Origin: Gammaproteobacteria bacterium
Lineage (GTDB): Bacteria > Pseudomonadota > Gammaproteobacteria > Burkholderiales > Gallionellaceae
Length of the DNA: 64,000 bases
Direction of reading: 5' to 3'
Assembly (NCBI GenBank): GCA_018820925.1
Contig: JAHJNJ010000036.1
Coordinates: forward strand, 1-64,000
A program made the translations under genes and the position numbers. The notes below the pieces were generated by a model that was not told the origin of the DNA, did not search any database, and saw nothing but the letters and a program-made list of their open reading frames with translations. Positions 8,872 through 21,000 of the stretch are shown here, in pieces (position 1 is the stretch's first letter; the number at the start of each line of letters is the position of its first letter).

Positions 8872-10866
8872 ATGCCAACCCGTAACGACCTGGCCAATGC
8901 CATCCGCGCGCTTGCAATGGATGCTGTCGAAAAAGCCAAATCCGGCCACCCCGGCGCCCCCATGGGCATGGCGGAAATCGCTGAAACGCTGTGGAATCAC
9001 CACATGCGCCACAACCCGACCAACCCCAAGTGGGCGGACCGCGACCGCTTCGTGCTGTCGAACGGCCACGGCTCGATGCTGATCTACGCATTGCTGCACC
9101 TGACCGGCTACGATTTGTCGATAGACGATCTGAAGCAGTTCCGTCAGCTGCATTCCAAGACGCCGGGTCACCCCGAGTACGGCTATACCGCCGGCGTCGA
9201 GACCACCACCGGCCCGCTCGGCCAGGGCATCACCAATGGTGTCGGCATGGCGATGGCGGAAAAAATCCTCGCCGCCGAATTCAACAAACCCGACCACAGC
9301 ATCGTCGACCACCACACCTACGTGTTCCTGGGCGACGGCTGCATGATGGAGGGCATCTCGCATGAAGCCTGTGCGCTGGCCGGCACCTGGAAGCTGAACA
9401 AACTGGTCGCCTTCTGGGACGACAACGGCATTTCGATCGACGGCCACATCGAGCACTGGTATACCGACGACACCGCCAAGCGCTTTGAAGCCTATGGCTG
9501 GAACGTGGTGCCCAATGTCGACGGCCATGACGTCGTCGCGCTCGAAGCCGCCATCCAGAAAGCCAAGGCCAGCACCGACAAGCCCACCCTGATCTGCTGC
9601 AAGACGATCATCGGCAAAGGCTCGCCCAACAAGGAAGGCACCCACGACGTGCATGGCGCTGCGCTGGGTCACGCCGAAATCGAGGCGACCCGCAAGAACA
9701 TTGGCTGGAACCACCCCGCATTTGAAATCCCTGCCGATATCTACGCCGGCTGGGATGCCAAGACCAAGGGGCAAGGACTCGAAACCCTGTGGAACAACAA
9801 GTTCGCCGAGTACAAGAAGGCCTACCCGGCCGAGGCCGCCGAGTTTGAGCGCCGCATGAAGGGCGAACTGCCCCCCAACTGGAAGGCGCACGTCGCCGAG
9901 CAGCTGGCCGCGATTAACGCCAAGGGCGAGACCGTCGCCACCCGCAAGGCCAGCCAGATCGCGATCAACGCGCTGGCGCCCGCGCTGCCCGAGTTCCTTG
10001 GTGGTTCGGCCGACCTCACCGGTTCCAACCTCACCAACTGGACGGGCTGCCATCCGGTGCGCAACGGCAATCCCGGCAACTACATCAGCTACGGCGTGCG
10101 TGAGTTCGGCATGGCCGCGATCATGAGCGGCATGGCGCTGCACGGCGGCCTGCTGCCGTTCGGCGGCACCTTCCTGATGTTCTCGGAATATGCGCGCAAT
10201 GCGTTGCGCATGTCGGCCCTGATGAAACAGCGCGTGATCTATGTATTTACCCACGACTCCATCGGTCTGGGCGAAGACGGCCCGACGCACCAGCCTGTCG
10301 AGCAAACCACGACACTGCGCTTTATTCCCAACATGGATACGTGGCGTCCTTGCGACACCGTCGAGTCCATGGTGTCCTGGGTCTGTGCGGTTGAGCGCAA
10401 GACGGGTCCGTCTTCACTGATTTTCAGCCGTCAGAACCTGGCGTTCCAGAAGCGCGATGCGAAGCAAATCGAAAACATCCGCAAGGGCGGCTACATCCTG
10501 TCCGAAGCGGCAGGCGGCAAGCCGCAAGCCGTGATTATTGCCACGGGTTCGGAAGTCGATCTCGCCATGAAGGCACAGGCAACTCTGGCCGCTGAGGGCA
10601 TTAACGTGCGTGTGGTGTCCATGCCTTCGACCAACGTGTTCGACCGCCAGGATCAAGCCTGGCAGGACAGCGTTCTGCCCAAGGGCATCAAGCGCGTGGC
10701 GGTGGAAGCCGGCGTGACCGGGCTTTGGTACAAATATGTCGGACTGGAAGGTGCGGTGATCGGGATGGATTGCTTCGGCGAATCCGCCCCGGCGCCCGAG
10801 CTGTTCAAGCATTTCGGATTCACAGTCGAGAATATCGTCAAGACAGTGAAAAAGGTGATTGGCTAA
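8872..10866 (+). CDS. tkt: Transketolase
   Basis: Transketolase moves two-carbon units between sugar phosphates and serves both the Calvin cycle (regeneration of ribulose bisphosphate) and the pentose phosphate pathway. The 664-residue length is standard. The thiamine pyrophosphate motif starts at [15 protein letters not shown] and ends near DDNGISIDG; the transketolase signature [14 protein letters not shown] is also present. The start ATG at 8872 follows AAGGGA by five bases. It opens the tkt-gap-pgk-pyk-fba operon. By eye the first two thirds of the gene are as GC-rich as the region to the left while the last third matches the lower-GC genes to the right. Confidence 0.97.
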   Translation: MPTRNDLANAIRALAMDAVEKAKSGHPGAPMGMAEIAETLWNHHMRHNPTNPKWADRDRFVLSNGHGSMLIYALLHLTGYDLSIDDLKQFRQLHSKTPGHPEYGYTAGVETTTGPLGQGITNGVGMAMAEKILAAEFNKPDHSIVDHHTYVFLGDGCMMEGISHEACALAGTWKLNKLVAFWDDNGISIDGHIEHWYTDDTAKRFEAYGWNVVPNVDGHDVVALEAAIQKAKASTDKPTLICCKTIIGKGSPNKEGTHDVHGAALGHAEIEATRKNIGWNHPAFEIPADIYAGWDAKTKGQGLETLWNNKFAEYKKAYPAEAAEFERRMKGELPPNWKAHVAEQLAAINAKGETVATRKASQIAINALAPALPEFLGGSADLTGSNLTNWTGCHPVRNGNPGNYISYGVREFGMAAIMSGMALHGGLLPFGGTFLMFSEYARNALRMSALMKQRVIYVFTHDSIGLGEDGPTHQPVEQTTTLRFIPNMDTWRPCDTVESMVSWVCAVERKTGPSSLIFSRQNLAFQKRDAKQIENIRKGGYILSEAAGGKPQAVIIATGSEVDLAMKAQATLAAEGINVRVVSMPSTNVFDRQDQAWQDSVLPKGIKRVAVEAGVTGLWYKYVGLEGAVIGMDCFGESAPAPELFKHFGFTVENIVKTVKKVIG

Positions 10867-10874
10867 TTTCATAA

Positions 10875-11927
<1,053 letters not shown>

Positions 11928-11930
11928 CAC

Positions 11931-12011
11931 GTAGGGTGGGCACGTTTTTGTGCCCACGCGGAAACAATCCTGGCTGAAACCGCGTGGGCACAAAAAACGT
12001 GCCCACCCTAC
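11931..12011. repeat. Two-armed palindromic element between gap and pgk
   Basis: Arms of 31 and 32 bases (11931-11961 and 11980-12011) are inverted copies of each other, differing only by one extra A, around an 18-base spacer. Each arm is itself a hairpin, with an 8-bp stem GTGGGCAC / GTGCCCAC. This resembles paired REP (BIME-like) units. It begins three bases after the gap stop and fills most of the gap before pgk, so the RNA would carry a very stable structure inside the operon. A single related arm occurs at 38926-38956. Confidence 0.9.
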
Positions 12012-12050
12012 ACTTCCTTCTCCTTCCAGTTTTCAAATAAGGAAAAAATC

Positions 12051-13232
12051 ATGTCTGTTATTAAAATGACCGATTTGGATCTCAAGGGCAAACGCGTCCT
12101 GATCCGTTCCGATCTCAACGTACCCGTCAAAGACGGCAAGGTCACTTCCGATGCGCGCATCACCGCGTCCATGGCAACCATCAACTTCGCACTGGAAGCC
12201 GGTGCGCGCGTGATGGTGACTTCCCATCTGGGTCGTCCGGAAGAAGGCGTGTTTTCCGAAGACAACTCGCTCAAGCCCGTAGCCGACGTCATCGCCAACA
12301 AGCTGAACAAACCCGTGCGCCTGATCCGCGACTGGGCGGACGGCGGATTCAATGTTGCCGACGGCGAACTGGTGTTGCTCGAAAACTGCCGCTTCAACAA
12401 GGGCGAAAAGAAGAGCAATGAAGAACTCGCGAAGAAATACGCCGCCCTGTGCGACGTGTTCGTGATGGACGCATTCGGCACCGCGCACCGCGCCGAAGCC
12501 TCGACGCACGGCGTGGCGAAGTTTGCCCCCGTTGCGGCTGCCGGCATCCTGTTGATGGGAGAGTTGGACGCGTTGACCAAGGCACTGCACAGCCCGGCCC
12601 GCCCGATGGTCGCCATCGTCGGCGGCTCCAAAGTATCGACCAAACTGACCGTCCTGGAATCGTTGTCCGAAAAGTGCGAGCAACTGGTGGTCGGCGGAGG
12701 CATTGCCAATACCTTCCTGAAGGCAGTGGGCAAGAATGTCGGCAAGTCGCTGTGCGAAGACGACCTGGTTCCCACAGCACAGGCACTCATCGAAAAAATG
12801 CAACAACGCGGCGCTATTATCCCCATCGCGGTAGATGTGGTGGTCGGCAAGAAATTCGACGCCAACGAACCCGCAGTGTTGAAGGATGCAGGCGATGTGG
12901 CCGACGACGACATGATTTTCGACATCGGCCCGAAATCGGCACAGGAACTCGCCGACATCATCATGAAGGCGGGTACCGTGGTGTGGAACGGCCCGGTCGG
13001 TGTATTCGAGTTCGACCAGTTCGGTGAGGGCACCAAAACCATCGCCAAGGCAATCGCTGAAACCAATGCGTTTACCCTGGCCGGCGGCGGCGACACCATC
13101 GCGGCAATCCAGAAGTACGGCATCTACGACAAGGTGTCCTACATCTCAACCGCAGGCGGTGCGTTCCTGGAATTCCTCGAGGGCAAGATATTGCCGGCTG
13201 TGGAAATTCTGGAGCAGCGCGCCAAACAGTAG
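12051..13232 (+). CDS. pgk: Phosphoglycerate kinase
   Basis: PGK phosphorylates 3-phosphoglycerate with ATP in the Calvin cycle, the reverse of the glycolytic reaction. The 393-residue protein shows the conserved substrate-binding segments [23 protein letters not shown] and [12 protein letters not shown], then the hinge and nucleotide-binding region [10 protein letters not shown] and the C-terminal [10 protein letters not shown] and [12 protein letters not shown]. An AAGGA box lies about 8 bases before the ATG. It is separated from gap by the palindromic element and from pyk by 15 bases. Confidence 0.97.
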   Translation: MSVIKMTDLDLKGKRVLIRSDLNVPVKDGKVTSDARITASMATINFALEAGARVMVTSHLGRPEEGVFSEDNSLKPVADVIANKLNKPVRLIRDWADGGFNVADGELVLLENCRFNKGEKKSNEELAKKYAALCDVFVMDAFGTAHRAEASTHGVAKFAPVAAAGILLMGELDALTKALHSPARPMVAIVGGSKVSTKLTVLESLSEKCEQLVVGGGIANTFLKAVGKNVGKSLCEDDLVPTAQALIEKMQQRGAIIPIAVDVVVGKKFDANEPAVLKDAGDVADDDMIFDIGPKSAQELADIIMKAGTVVWNGPVGVFEFDQFGEGTKTIAKAIAETNAFTLAGGGDTIAAIQKYGIYDKVSYISTAGGAFLEFLEGKILPAVEILEQRAKQ

Positions 13233-13247
13233 TTAACCAGGAATCAC

Positions 13248-14687
13248 ATGCTGCGTAGAACAAAAATAGTTGCAACATTGGGGCCCGCCTCCAGCGACCA
13301 GAAGGTACTGGAACAAATGATCCGCGCGGGAGTGGATGTAGTACGCATGAATTTTTCACATGGCACGGCGCAAGATCACATTAGCCGAGCCGAGAAAGTA
13401 CGCGCTGCTGCGAGAGCCGCAGGCCGCACCGTCGGCATCCTCGCCGACCTGCAGGGCCCGAAGATTCGTGTAAGCAAATTCGAGAACGACAAGATCATCC
13501 TGAACAAGGGCGACACGTTTATCCTCGATGCTGCGCTGGACGGTCCGGGTAATCAGGAACGTGTGGGGCTGGATTACAAAAAGCTGCCCGAGGATGTGGA
13601 TATCGGCACAGTGTTGCTGCTCAATGACGGCATGCTGGAATTCCACGTTACCGGCGTCAAGGGCAAGGAAGTCCATTGCGTGGTCGTGCGCGGCGGTGTG
13701 CTGTCCAACAACAAGGGTATCAATCGCAGGGGCGGCGGACTGACCGCGCCCGCGCTGACCGACAAGGACAAGGAAGACATCAAGACGGCGACGCTCATCA
13801 AGGCGGACTTTCTGGCGGTGTCCTTTCCGCGCTCGGCCGACGACATGAAACTGGCGCGTGAACTGATGAATGCCGCCGGAGGCAAGAGTCTGCTGGTGGC
13901 CAAGATCGAACGCGCCGAAGCCATCCCGGTATTGGACGAAATCATCAGTGCCTCTGATGCCATCATGGTGGCGCGCGGTGACCTGAGTGTGGAAGTCGGC
14001 GATGCCGCTGTGCCCGGTCTGCAAAAAAAGATGATCAAAATGGCGCGCGCCAAGAACAAACTGGTCATTACTGCCACGCAGATGATGGAGTCGATGATCA
14101 CCAACCCCATTCCCACCCGCGCGGAAGTATCCGATGTGGCGAACGCCGTGCTGGACGGAACCGATGCAGTGATGCTGTCGGCGGAAACGGCCGTGGGCGA
14201 TTATCCGGTGGAAACCATCGAAGCCATGGATCGCATCTGTCTCAATGCCGAAGTTGAAACCGAAGACAGCATCTCGGATCGTCGCTTGGATACCAGCAAA
14301 TTTAAGCGTATCGACCAATCCATCGCCATGTCCGCGCTGTATGCTGCCTCGCATTTCAAGGTGAAGGCGATCATTGCCTTGACGCAATCCGGCTCCACCG
14401 CATTGTGGATGTCGCGTATCAACGGCAGCACGCCGATCTATGCGATGACACCGGTGGAAGAGACCTTGAGCAAGGTCACCTTGTTCAGCGGTGTGCATCC
14501 CATCGAGTTCATAAACGATTCGAACGATCACTCGGTGACCTTGCGCAATGCGGAAAACGAGTTGCATCGTCTGAAGCTGGTGGAAGATGGCGATCTGGTC
14601 GTGATGACAGTGGGCGAAGCCATCGGTACAGCGGGATACACCAACACCATGAAAATCGTGCGCGTGGGCGATTACCGCAAAAGCTAG
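13248..14687 (+). CDS. pyk: Pyruvate kinase
   Basis: Pyruvate kinase converts phosphoenolpyruvate and ADP to pyruvate and ATP, drawing carbon from the Calvin cycle triose pool into central metabolism. The 479-residue protein has the N-terminal RRTKIVATLGPASSD, the barrel residues VVRMNFSHG, LADLQGPKIR and the active-site motif LLVAKIERAEAI followed by MVARGDLSVEVG. The C-terminal domain ending in NTMKIVRVG is complete. It lies 15 bases after pgk with an AGGA box, inside the same operon. Confidence 0.96.
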   Translation: MLRRTKIVATLGPASSDQKVLEQMIRAGVDVVRMNFSHGTAQDHISRAEKVRAAARAAGRTVGILADLQGPKIRVSKFENDKIILNKGDTFILDAALDGPGNQERVGLDYKKLPEDVDIGTVLLLNDGMLEFHVTGVKGKEVHCVVVRGGVLSNNKGINRRGGGLTAPALTDKDKEDIKTATLIKADFLAVSFPRSADDMKLARELMNAAGGKSLLVAKIERAEAIPVLDEIISASDAIMVARGDLSVEVGDAAVPGLQKKMIKMARAKNKLVITATQMMESMITNPIPTRAEVSDVANAVLDGTDAVMLSAETAVGDYPVETIEAMDRICLNAEVETEDSISDRRLDTSKFKRIDQSIAMSALYAASHFKVKAIIALTQSGSTALWMSRINGSTPIYAMTPVEETLSKVTLFSGVHPIEFINDSNDHSVTLRNAENELHRLKLVEDGDLVVMTVGEAIGTAGYTNTMKIVRVGDYRKS

Positions 14688-14736
14688 GCAGGACTGAATT
14701 AAACGTTATTGAAAATTAAATACCAGGAGAATAAAA

Positions 14737-15801
14737 ATGGCACTCGTATCCCTACGTCAACTACTCGATCACGCAGCCGAGCACAGCTACGGCCTGCCCG
14801 CATTCAACGTCAACAACCTGGAACAGGTGAAGGCGATCATGGAGGCGGCCGACGAAACCAACAGCCCGGTGATCATGCAAGGCTCGGCCGGTGCGCGCAA
14901 ATATGCGGGCGAGGCCTTCCTGCGTCACCTCATCGAGGCCGCGGTCGAAGCGTATCCGCATATTCCCGTCGTCATGCACCAGGACCACGGCGCCTCCGAA
15001 GCCGTCTGTGTGCAGGCCATCCGTTCCGGCTTCTCCAGCGTGATGATGGACGGCTCGCTGATGACCGACGGCAAGACGCCCTCCTCTTTTGAATACAACG
15101 TCAACATCTCACGCCGTGTGGCCGAGATGTCGCACGCCGTCGGCGTATCCGTCGAAGGCGAGCTGGGTTGCCTGGGTTCGCTGGAGTCCGGCGAGGGCGA
15201 AAAAGAAGACGGCCACGGCGCCGAAGGCAAGCTCAGCCACGACCAGTTGCTGACCGACCCGAACGAAGCCGCCGAGTTCGTGAAGCTGACTCAGGTGGAC
15301 GCGCTGGCGATCGCCATCGGCACCAGCCACGGCGCGTACAAATTCACCCGTCCGCCCACAGGCGCCGTGCTGCGCATCGACCGCATCCGGGAAATCCACG
15401 CCCGTCTGCCCAACACCCACCTCGTGATGCACGGTTCATCGAGTGTGCCGCAGGAATGGCTGAAGGTGATTAACGAATTCGGCGGCGCCATGGGCGAAAC
15501 CTACGGCGTGCCGGTCGAGGAGATCGTCGAAGGTATCAAGAACGGCGTGCGCAAGGTGAACATCGACACCGACCTGCGCATGGCCTCCACCGGCGCCACC
15601 CGCCGCTACCTGGCGCAGAACCCCAAGGACTTCGACCCGCGCAAATTCCTCGCCGCCACCACCAAGGCCATGAAGGAAATCTGCAAGGCGCGTTATGAAG
15701 CCTTCGGATGTGCAGGCCAGGCCGCGAAGATCAAGCCAATCTCGCTGGATGCAATGGCAGCACGGTATGCCAAGGGTGAGCTGAACGCGATCGTTAAGTA
15801 A
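14737..15801 (+). CDS. fba: Fructose-bisphosphate aldolase, class II (Calvin cycle subtype)
   Basis: This zinc aldolase condenses dihydroxyacetone phosphate with glyceraldehyde 3-phosphate or erythrose 4-phosphate in the Calvin cycle. The 354-residue product has the class II signatures [18 protein letters not shown] (with a zinc histidine), the glycine-rich GTSHGAYKF and [10 protein letters not shown], and the phosphate-binding [16 protein letters not shown]. The insertion [19 protein letters not shown] after the ELGCLGS segment is typical of CbbA-type enzymes. AGGAG precedes the ATG by seven bases. It is the last gene of the operon. Confidence 0.97.
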   Translation: MALVSLRQLLDHAAEHSYGLPAFNVNNLEQVKAIMEAADETNSPVIMQGSAGARKYAGEAFLRHLIEAAVEAYPHIPVVMHQDHGASEAVCVQAIRSGFSSVMMDGSLMTDGKTPSSFEYNVNISRRVAEMSHAVGVSVEGELGCLGSLESGEGEKEDGHGAEGKLSHDQLLTDPNEAAEFVKLTQVDALAIAIGTSHGAYKFTRPPTGAVLRIDRIREIHARLPNTHLVMHGSSSVPQEWLKVINEFGGAMGETYGVPVEEIVEGIKNGVRKVNIDTDLRMASTGATRRYLAQNPKDFDPRKFLAATTKAMKEICKARYEAFGCAGQAAKIKPISLDAMAARYAKGELNAIVK

Positions 15802-15821
15802 TCGTTGAATCAGGTACCAAA

Positions 15822-15850
15822 AAAAGCGGCCTGCGGGCCGCTTTTCTATT
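15822..15850 (+). terminator. Intrinsic terminator after fba
   Basis: A perfect 10-bp stem (AAAAGCGGCC / GGCCGCTTTT) with a TGCG loop starts 21 bases after the fba stop and runs into a T-rich tail. Its A-rich left side may also let it work for minus-strand transcripts coming from the GNAT gene. Confidence 0.9.
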
Positions 15851-15992
15851 TCCTTAACACACGCTGTCAAGTGAGTAAGCGATTGGGATGCTGTCACGAT
15901 AGCATTAGCTAAATGACCGTTCTTAACCAAAGCAGAAGTAGTAAAAGTGCGAAAGCAGTCGGCGCGCCATGGGAAACACGATGCCCGTAGAA

Positions 15993-16529
15993 TTACCAAT
16001 ATTCAGGTTTATCGAATTCCTGAACGCACACTGGGCGACTCCTCAAGATGGGAATTGGCTCTTCCGACAATGACTGGCCAAGCCATCCTTCTGGCATTGA
16101 AAGCGGTCGCGGAGACTGGATGACATCTTCCGATAAGGCCTGAAATCCCACCTTGGAGTAGAAAGCAGGATCGCCATATGTGACAATCACTGCTGCGGAG
16201 CGATTTTTCAGCTCGCGCAGTCCAAAACTGATCAATGCCTGCCCAACGCCCTTTCCCTGATGCGCAGTGCTGACTGCAACTGGCGCAAGCATGTAAGCCC
16301 TGATAGGCTCATCAAATCGAAGCCGGGTAAAGAAGATCGCTCCAATCATTGTCCTGTTTTCGTAAGCGCCAATGCAGATTATTTCCTGATTGTCGATACG
16401 TGAAGCCAGTTCGAAAGCAAGCTTGCCAATCAGCCTCCCTTCTTGCTCCCCTTCTGATGAGGAAAATACCGAGGTGAAAAGGTTTGCCACCTCGTCCTTG
16501 CTGTATTTTTCGAGAATTTTGAACTTCAT
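15993..16529 (-). CDS. GNAT family N-acetyltransferase
   Basis: A 178-residue GNAT protein, similar in layout to YhbS-type acetyltransferases. The acetyl-CoA binding motif A is VAVSTAHQGKGVGQALI near residue 90, followed by the typical VIVTYGDPAFYSKVGFQAL. The substrate cannot be predicted. It is transcribed towards the fba terminator. The gene is AT-richer than the operon to its left and borders the truncated cbbR/IS scar, so it may belong to an accessory patch. Confidence 0.85.
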   Translation of the reverse strand: MKFKILEKYSKDEVANLFTSVFSSSEGEQEGRLIGKLAFELASRIDNQEIICIGAYENRTMIGAIFFTRLRFDEPIRAYMLAPVAVSTAHQGKGVGQALISFGLRELKNRSAAVIVTYGDPAFYSKVGFQALSEDVIQSPRPLSMPEGWLGQSLSEEPIPILRSRPVCVQEFDKPEYW

Positions 16530-16631
16530 GCTTTGTCCTGAACTCAGTTCACGCAGTCAGTGCTGAAGCATAACGTAGTAACGCACCGGCAGCATTGCGG
16601 GACTTCCGCTCTTGGTAGCCATTAGCGGACG

Positions 16632-16845
16632 TCAAACCTTACTCCGCTTTATGTTTGCTGCCGAAGGTTTTTCCTGCATCATGCTCTGCGACTCAACCAG
16701 CAAAAATTGTTCAAACTCCTGCGCCGCCGTCGAAGGCCGTTTGTCCTTGCGATGCACGATGTACCAGTGGCGCACGATGGGGAAGTGATCGACGTCGAGC
16801 ACGATAAGGCGATTCGTTTCCAGCTCCAGTTCGATGCCGTGGCGC
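16632..16845 (-). pseudogene. Truncated cbbR 3' end
   Basis: The minus strand encodes a piece homologous to the C-terminus of the intact CbbR at 25629-26537, including FPIVRHWYIVHRKDKRPST and the preceding GIELELETNRLIVLDVDH. Ungapped similarity runs from 16677 to 16845 against 25641-25809 and is about 90% over the inner 129 bases. Homology stops abruptly at 16845, where the transposase reading frame begins. The tail after the homologous part differs and ends at a TGA at 16632. The DNA-binding and most of the effector domain are gone, so it cannot act as a regulator. Confidence 0.85.
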
Positions 16846-17933
16846 AAGCGATCTTCGATGGCATCGTGGAACAAGCTCTCCAGCACGGCCTGATCGGTGG
16901 CGAAGTGCTCTACACAGACAGTACCCACCTCAAGGCCAGCGCCAACAAGAACCGCTTCGAAGCACATCAAGTAGCGCAGAAACCTGCGGTGTACCTGGCC
17001 GAACTGGAAGCTGCCATCGATACCGACCGGAATGAACACGGCAAAGCACCCCTCCCGGCTAGCAAAACGCCCGTCGAGACACGGAAAATCAAAGTCAGCC
17101 GTACCGATCCCGACTCGGGATTCATGACGCGGGAAGGCAAGCCGCAGGGATTCTTTTACCTCGACCACCGCACCGTGGACGGCAAACACGCCATCATCAC
17201 CGACACCTTCGTCACCCCCGGTAATGTGCATGATAGCCAGCCCTACTTGGCCAGACTGGATCGGCAGATTGATCGCTTCGGCATGGTGCCCACCGCAGTC
17301 GGGCTGGATGCGGGCTACTACACACCTTATGTGTGCAAAGGCCTGGTGGAACGCGATCTGTATGGCGTGATCGGCTATCGCCGCCCCAACCATCAGGACG
17401 GCTATTTCTACAAACGGGAATATACCTACGATCCTGCCCGTGATGGTTATGTATGCCCGAACGGGCAGTTCCTGCCGTATCGAACAACCAACCGCACAGG
17501 GTATCGGGAATATCACTCCGATGCCCGGCAGTGCCGGGACTGCCCAACGCGAAGCCAATGTACCCGGAGTGCGAACGCAACCAAGGTGGTGGTGCGACAT
17601 GTATGGGAAGACGCCAAGGAACGGATCAATGCACATCGACTCACCGCACGGGGCAAGCGGCTGTATGCGCGGCGCAAGGAAACGGTGGAGCGGAGCTTTG
17701 CGGATGCCAAAGAGTTACATGGTCATCGCTATGCCCGTTTCCGTGGACAACAGAAAGTGTTGGCGCAGTGCCTGTTGGCCGCAGCAGCGCAGAACATGAA
17801 GAAGATCGCGCGCCTGCTGGCGCGCTTTATCCACGCTCATTTCGGGCTTGGATGTGCTTCACACCCCATCAGGGTCGTCCATCCGGCTAATAGCCCTTCA
17901 TTCCAGCTTCGCACTGCCAAATTCGCTCTCTGA
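16846..17933 (+). pseudogene. IS1182-type transposase, N-terminal part missing
   Basis: The frame encodes DDE-transposase segments typical of IS1182: VLYTDSTHLKASANKNR (first catalytic aspartate), TDTFVTPGNVHDSQPY, VGLDAGYYTPYV, and near the end ARRKETVERSFADAKELHG with the catalytic glutamate. The frame happens to stay open leftwards into antisense of the cbbR fragment and would give a 408-residue chimera from an ATG at 16707, but those first 46 residues are not transposase sequence. The N-terminal helix-turn-helix domain is lost, so activity is unlikely. Confidence 0.85.
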
Positions 17934-17953
17934 ACGATTGCCGAGCACCAAAA

Positions 17954-17983
17954 ACAAACCCCGCCAAATTTGACGGGGTTTGT
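17954..17983 (+). terminator. Hairpin at the right end of the IS remnant
   Basis: ACAAACCCCG and CGGGGTTTGT form a 10-bp stem around a 10-base loop just after the transposase stop. It could terminate transposase transcription and, because it is symmetric, also stop minus-strand transcription leaving pilY1. Confidence 0.6.
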
Positions 17984-18047
17984 CAGCAGTCTGGAAGGTC
18001 CCAACTTGGTGGGGGCTTGACCAGCCAAATTCCTACAAGGTCGCCCT

Positions 18048-21000
18048 CTACTTAGTCGGCATCAACTCACGCCATATGGATCTGTGTTGTGTAAAACCGG
18101 GAGCTAAACCTCCTGTGCTGAATTTCACAGCTGAATCTCTAGCAAAATCTCCTTTGGCAGTTACAGTCAACACTGCGGGTTCGTCATTGATAAAAATGAA
18201 ACTGAAACCGACGATCGGAGATTCATATCTGACAGAAACATTCGCATTGTCCGTACCTACCGGCCAACCATTCGAATAATCGAAATAATTAAACCAACCA
18301 TATCCACCCGGAGAGCATGCGGTTGACGAGGGGACAATTGTTGGTACCAGCAAAGTACCCAGCAACAGCTTGGGAGAAACATTTACCCGTTCCGAACCGG
18401 TCGAGACATCTGGGAAGTCAATATACCAGCCCAAGTCAGTGCTGAAATCGACCGGATTTTTTGAGCCTGTCCGGATATTGCCAGAAAGAGTGATCGTTTG
18501 CGGTACCATTTCCGGTGTTGTTGCGGTACGCGGATTGCCTATCGGGGTGGCTGTCGTCACATCGTCCTTGATTGCATAAATGCTTTGCGTTTGGGGATCC
18601 GAGACGTCACTAACCTCAAGATATTTTCCGGTTCCCACGATGATTACACGGTAGTTTTTCACTAGCGCAAGAACGGGCGCTGTTGTAATGGGCTGGGCAA
18701 TCCCGTTGCCATCTTTCAGCGTGGCAAACTTCAGCGGGTTGCTGCCCGAGGCAGGCGGAGAGGTAATATCGAAGCGCCAGATATTTCCCTGCAAGTCGGT
18801 AGCGTAAGCAAATTTTGACTCGTTACCTCCCTGTGTTTCATCCCAGAGACTGACACTTGACAGGCCGCTTGGGTCAGTCGTGCTACCAGCGGTGGTTGGA
18901 TATGTGTCAAGTTTCGCACCGGTGGCGGCGTCCAGAACAAACAAGTAGCCTAACCCCGTGCCGGGACTGATATTGTTGTAGCCCGAAGTGACCACCACGA
19001 CCCATTTTCCGTCGCTAGCTCGTCTGGCAACGACAGGACGACCATAACTGTAGCCGAGATTGTCATCCTTGGCCGTTCCGTTGCCGGCGGTCGTTGTGAA
19101 TTCCCACAATAATTTCGGGTTTTCAGGATCAGTGATGTCCAGCGCATAATAGCCGCGCCCGCCGCCGTTCAGGCCGGCGACAAGAATTGTCCGCCAATCA
19201 TTTTCAGTCGCAGCAGAGCAATTTGACACGCATATATCCGCGATGAGCGGACTTCCGTTCACAAAGTTGGTATGTTTGGTGCTATAGCTCGTGTCTGCCA
19301 GCTTCCACATATTGGGAATCACCATGCTCGGTACGTATGCCCAACGTTCCCTGCCGCCGGTTTCGGTGAGGGCCGGACTGCTAGTGCTGCCAACAAAAGC
19401 ATGCAGCATGCCGTCGTTGGCTCCGACAAACACCGTTCCTTTTCGGGTCGCTTTGGCCAATTTGTACTCCGGATAGCCGGCATAGACATAGCGGAACAAG
19501 GGCTTGGCGACAAATGCGGGCTGCGATTCCAGCGCGTCACCCAGCACAGTGACCCGCGCGCGATAAAGTCGGTTATCGACATTTGAGGCGTTCATGTCGT
19601 AACCTGTCTGGCCGCGCAAATAGTTGATCAATTTTTCGCCTGTATGTCCAGTGACTGGATCGGAAATGGTCGCCCACTGCGTAAGTCCGCTGACGTGCGC
19701 AGCATCGAAGAAACTCGAATGAGCGGCCGCAAAGGTGCTGTCGAATGGAACAAGCGCAGTTCTTGCATCGTTGGCGGTGTAAATAGTTCTATTGTCGGTA
19801 GTCGCGCTAACGACGGCTGGCACTGTTGGTGGACGGGTCATGCTGCCGACGCATGAATTGACTATCGGGGTGGTGCATGTAGGCGGCGTAACGAGGTCAT
19901 TGTAAACACTGCCGGAATCTGAACAAGTCGCAAGAGTGGCATCGGGAACGACGCAGAACCAGGATCCGGAATCAGCGGGGATTTGCTGCTTGTTCGCATC
20001 CAGGCAGAAATCCTTAGAGATGTTTTCTACGCACCATTTTGCGGTAGCGGAGACATCACCCGAATCCGGTTCGATAGTTCGTGCTTCCAGGTTGCCTGTC
20101 CATGCCTTCGTCGAGTAGCTGGCAAGGTAGGCATAGTTGTTACCTGAAACGGGATTCAGCGTGCTGGTAGCCGCCGCTGCGCCTGCGCCTGGAATCGATT
20201 CGATGGCGTCCAGCACATTCTTGAAGCCGGTAATAATCTGATCAGGATTCTTGGCGCTGAAATATTGCCCGTGTCCATTGATTGCCGCGTGCCAGAGATC
20301 GTCAATAGCGGTTGCACTGTTGGCTGCCGGTGTGGGCCAAACCACCGTTGGCGAACCCAGGCCATTTTTGAGGTCGTAAAAATCACCGGATGCCGCAGTG
20401 GCATAATCGTTCTGGAAATTCAGCATGCCATCCACGCCCAGGCCCATGGTGAACGTGGTCATGTTTTGCTTCTGGTAGCTATTGGATAAATTATCTTCAC
20501 ATACATTAAGGGTTCCGTCGGGACTGCTGGCACCGGTGCAGTTGCCCAGGTCGCTTCTGCGCAAATCGGTATCATAATAATACTTGGCAACGTCAGCCAA
20601 CGAATTGGAGGTGGCCGTGGGACCTTGATATATCCCGTTTATACGGGTAGCGGGATCGTAATCCAGGTCGCCTACGTTGGCGCCGTCCAGTCCATAGGGG
20701 CCAAAGGTGCCCGTTTCAACATTAGTATTCCAGTATCCGTCCGTGGAAAGAATGGCATAATTTCGCTGGCAGGAATACTGCATCGGATCTACCGCCCCAA
20801 CCCTGTGCGCATAATATTGCCCCGTCTTCGACAGTGCGCCACGCAACGGCGTCCAACAACTGGTTCCGGTGGCAAACAGCTTTTTATACCAGTTGTTCTT
20901 TTGTGCCAACTCAAAGGTGTCGTTCGCGAGGAAGTTAGTGCCCGTGGTAGCAGTCGTGTCGCAGATGGTGCTGAAGCCCACGCGATAACGCTGGTTGAGC

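Larger units (their letters stand above)
16846..17985 (+). mobile_element. 5'-truncated IS1182-family element
   Basis: This is the right part of an IS1182-type insertion sequence: most of the transposase gene plus a terminal hairpin. The left end and the first part of the transposase are missing at the junction with the cbbR fragment, so the element cannot move by itself. The right limit is placed near the hairpin at 17954-17983; the true inverted-repeat end could not be fixed because no left end is present for comparison. The last base before pilY1 homology is no later than 18047. Confidence 0.75.

Noticed and set aside
8854-10305. A 483-codon minus-strand open frame over tkt
   Set aside because: Antisense shadow of transketolase; the sense frame matches the family throughout.
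16632-17636. A 334-codon minus-strand frame running from transposase antisense into the cbbR fragment
   Set aside because: Only the last 70 or so residues are real cbbR sequence; the rest is antisense of the transposase.
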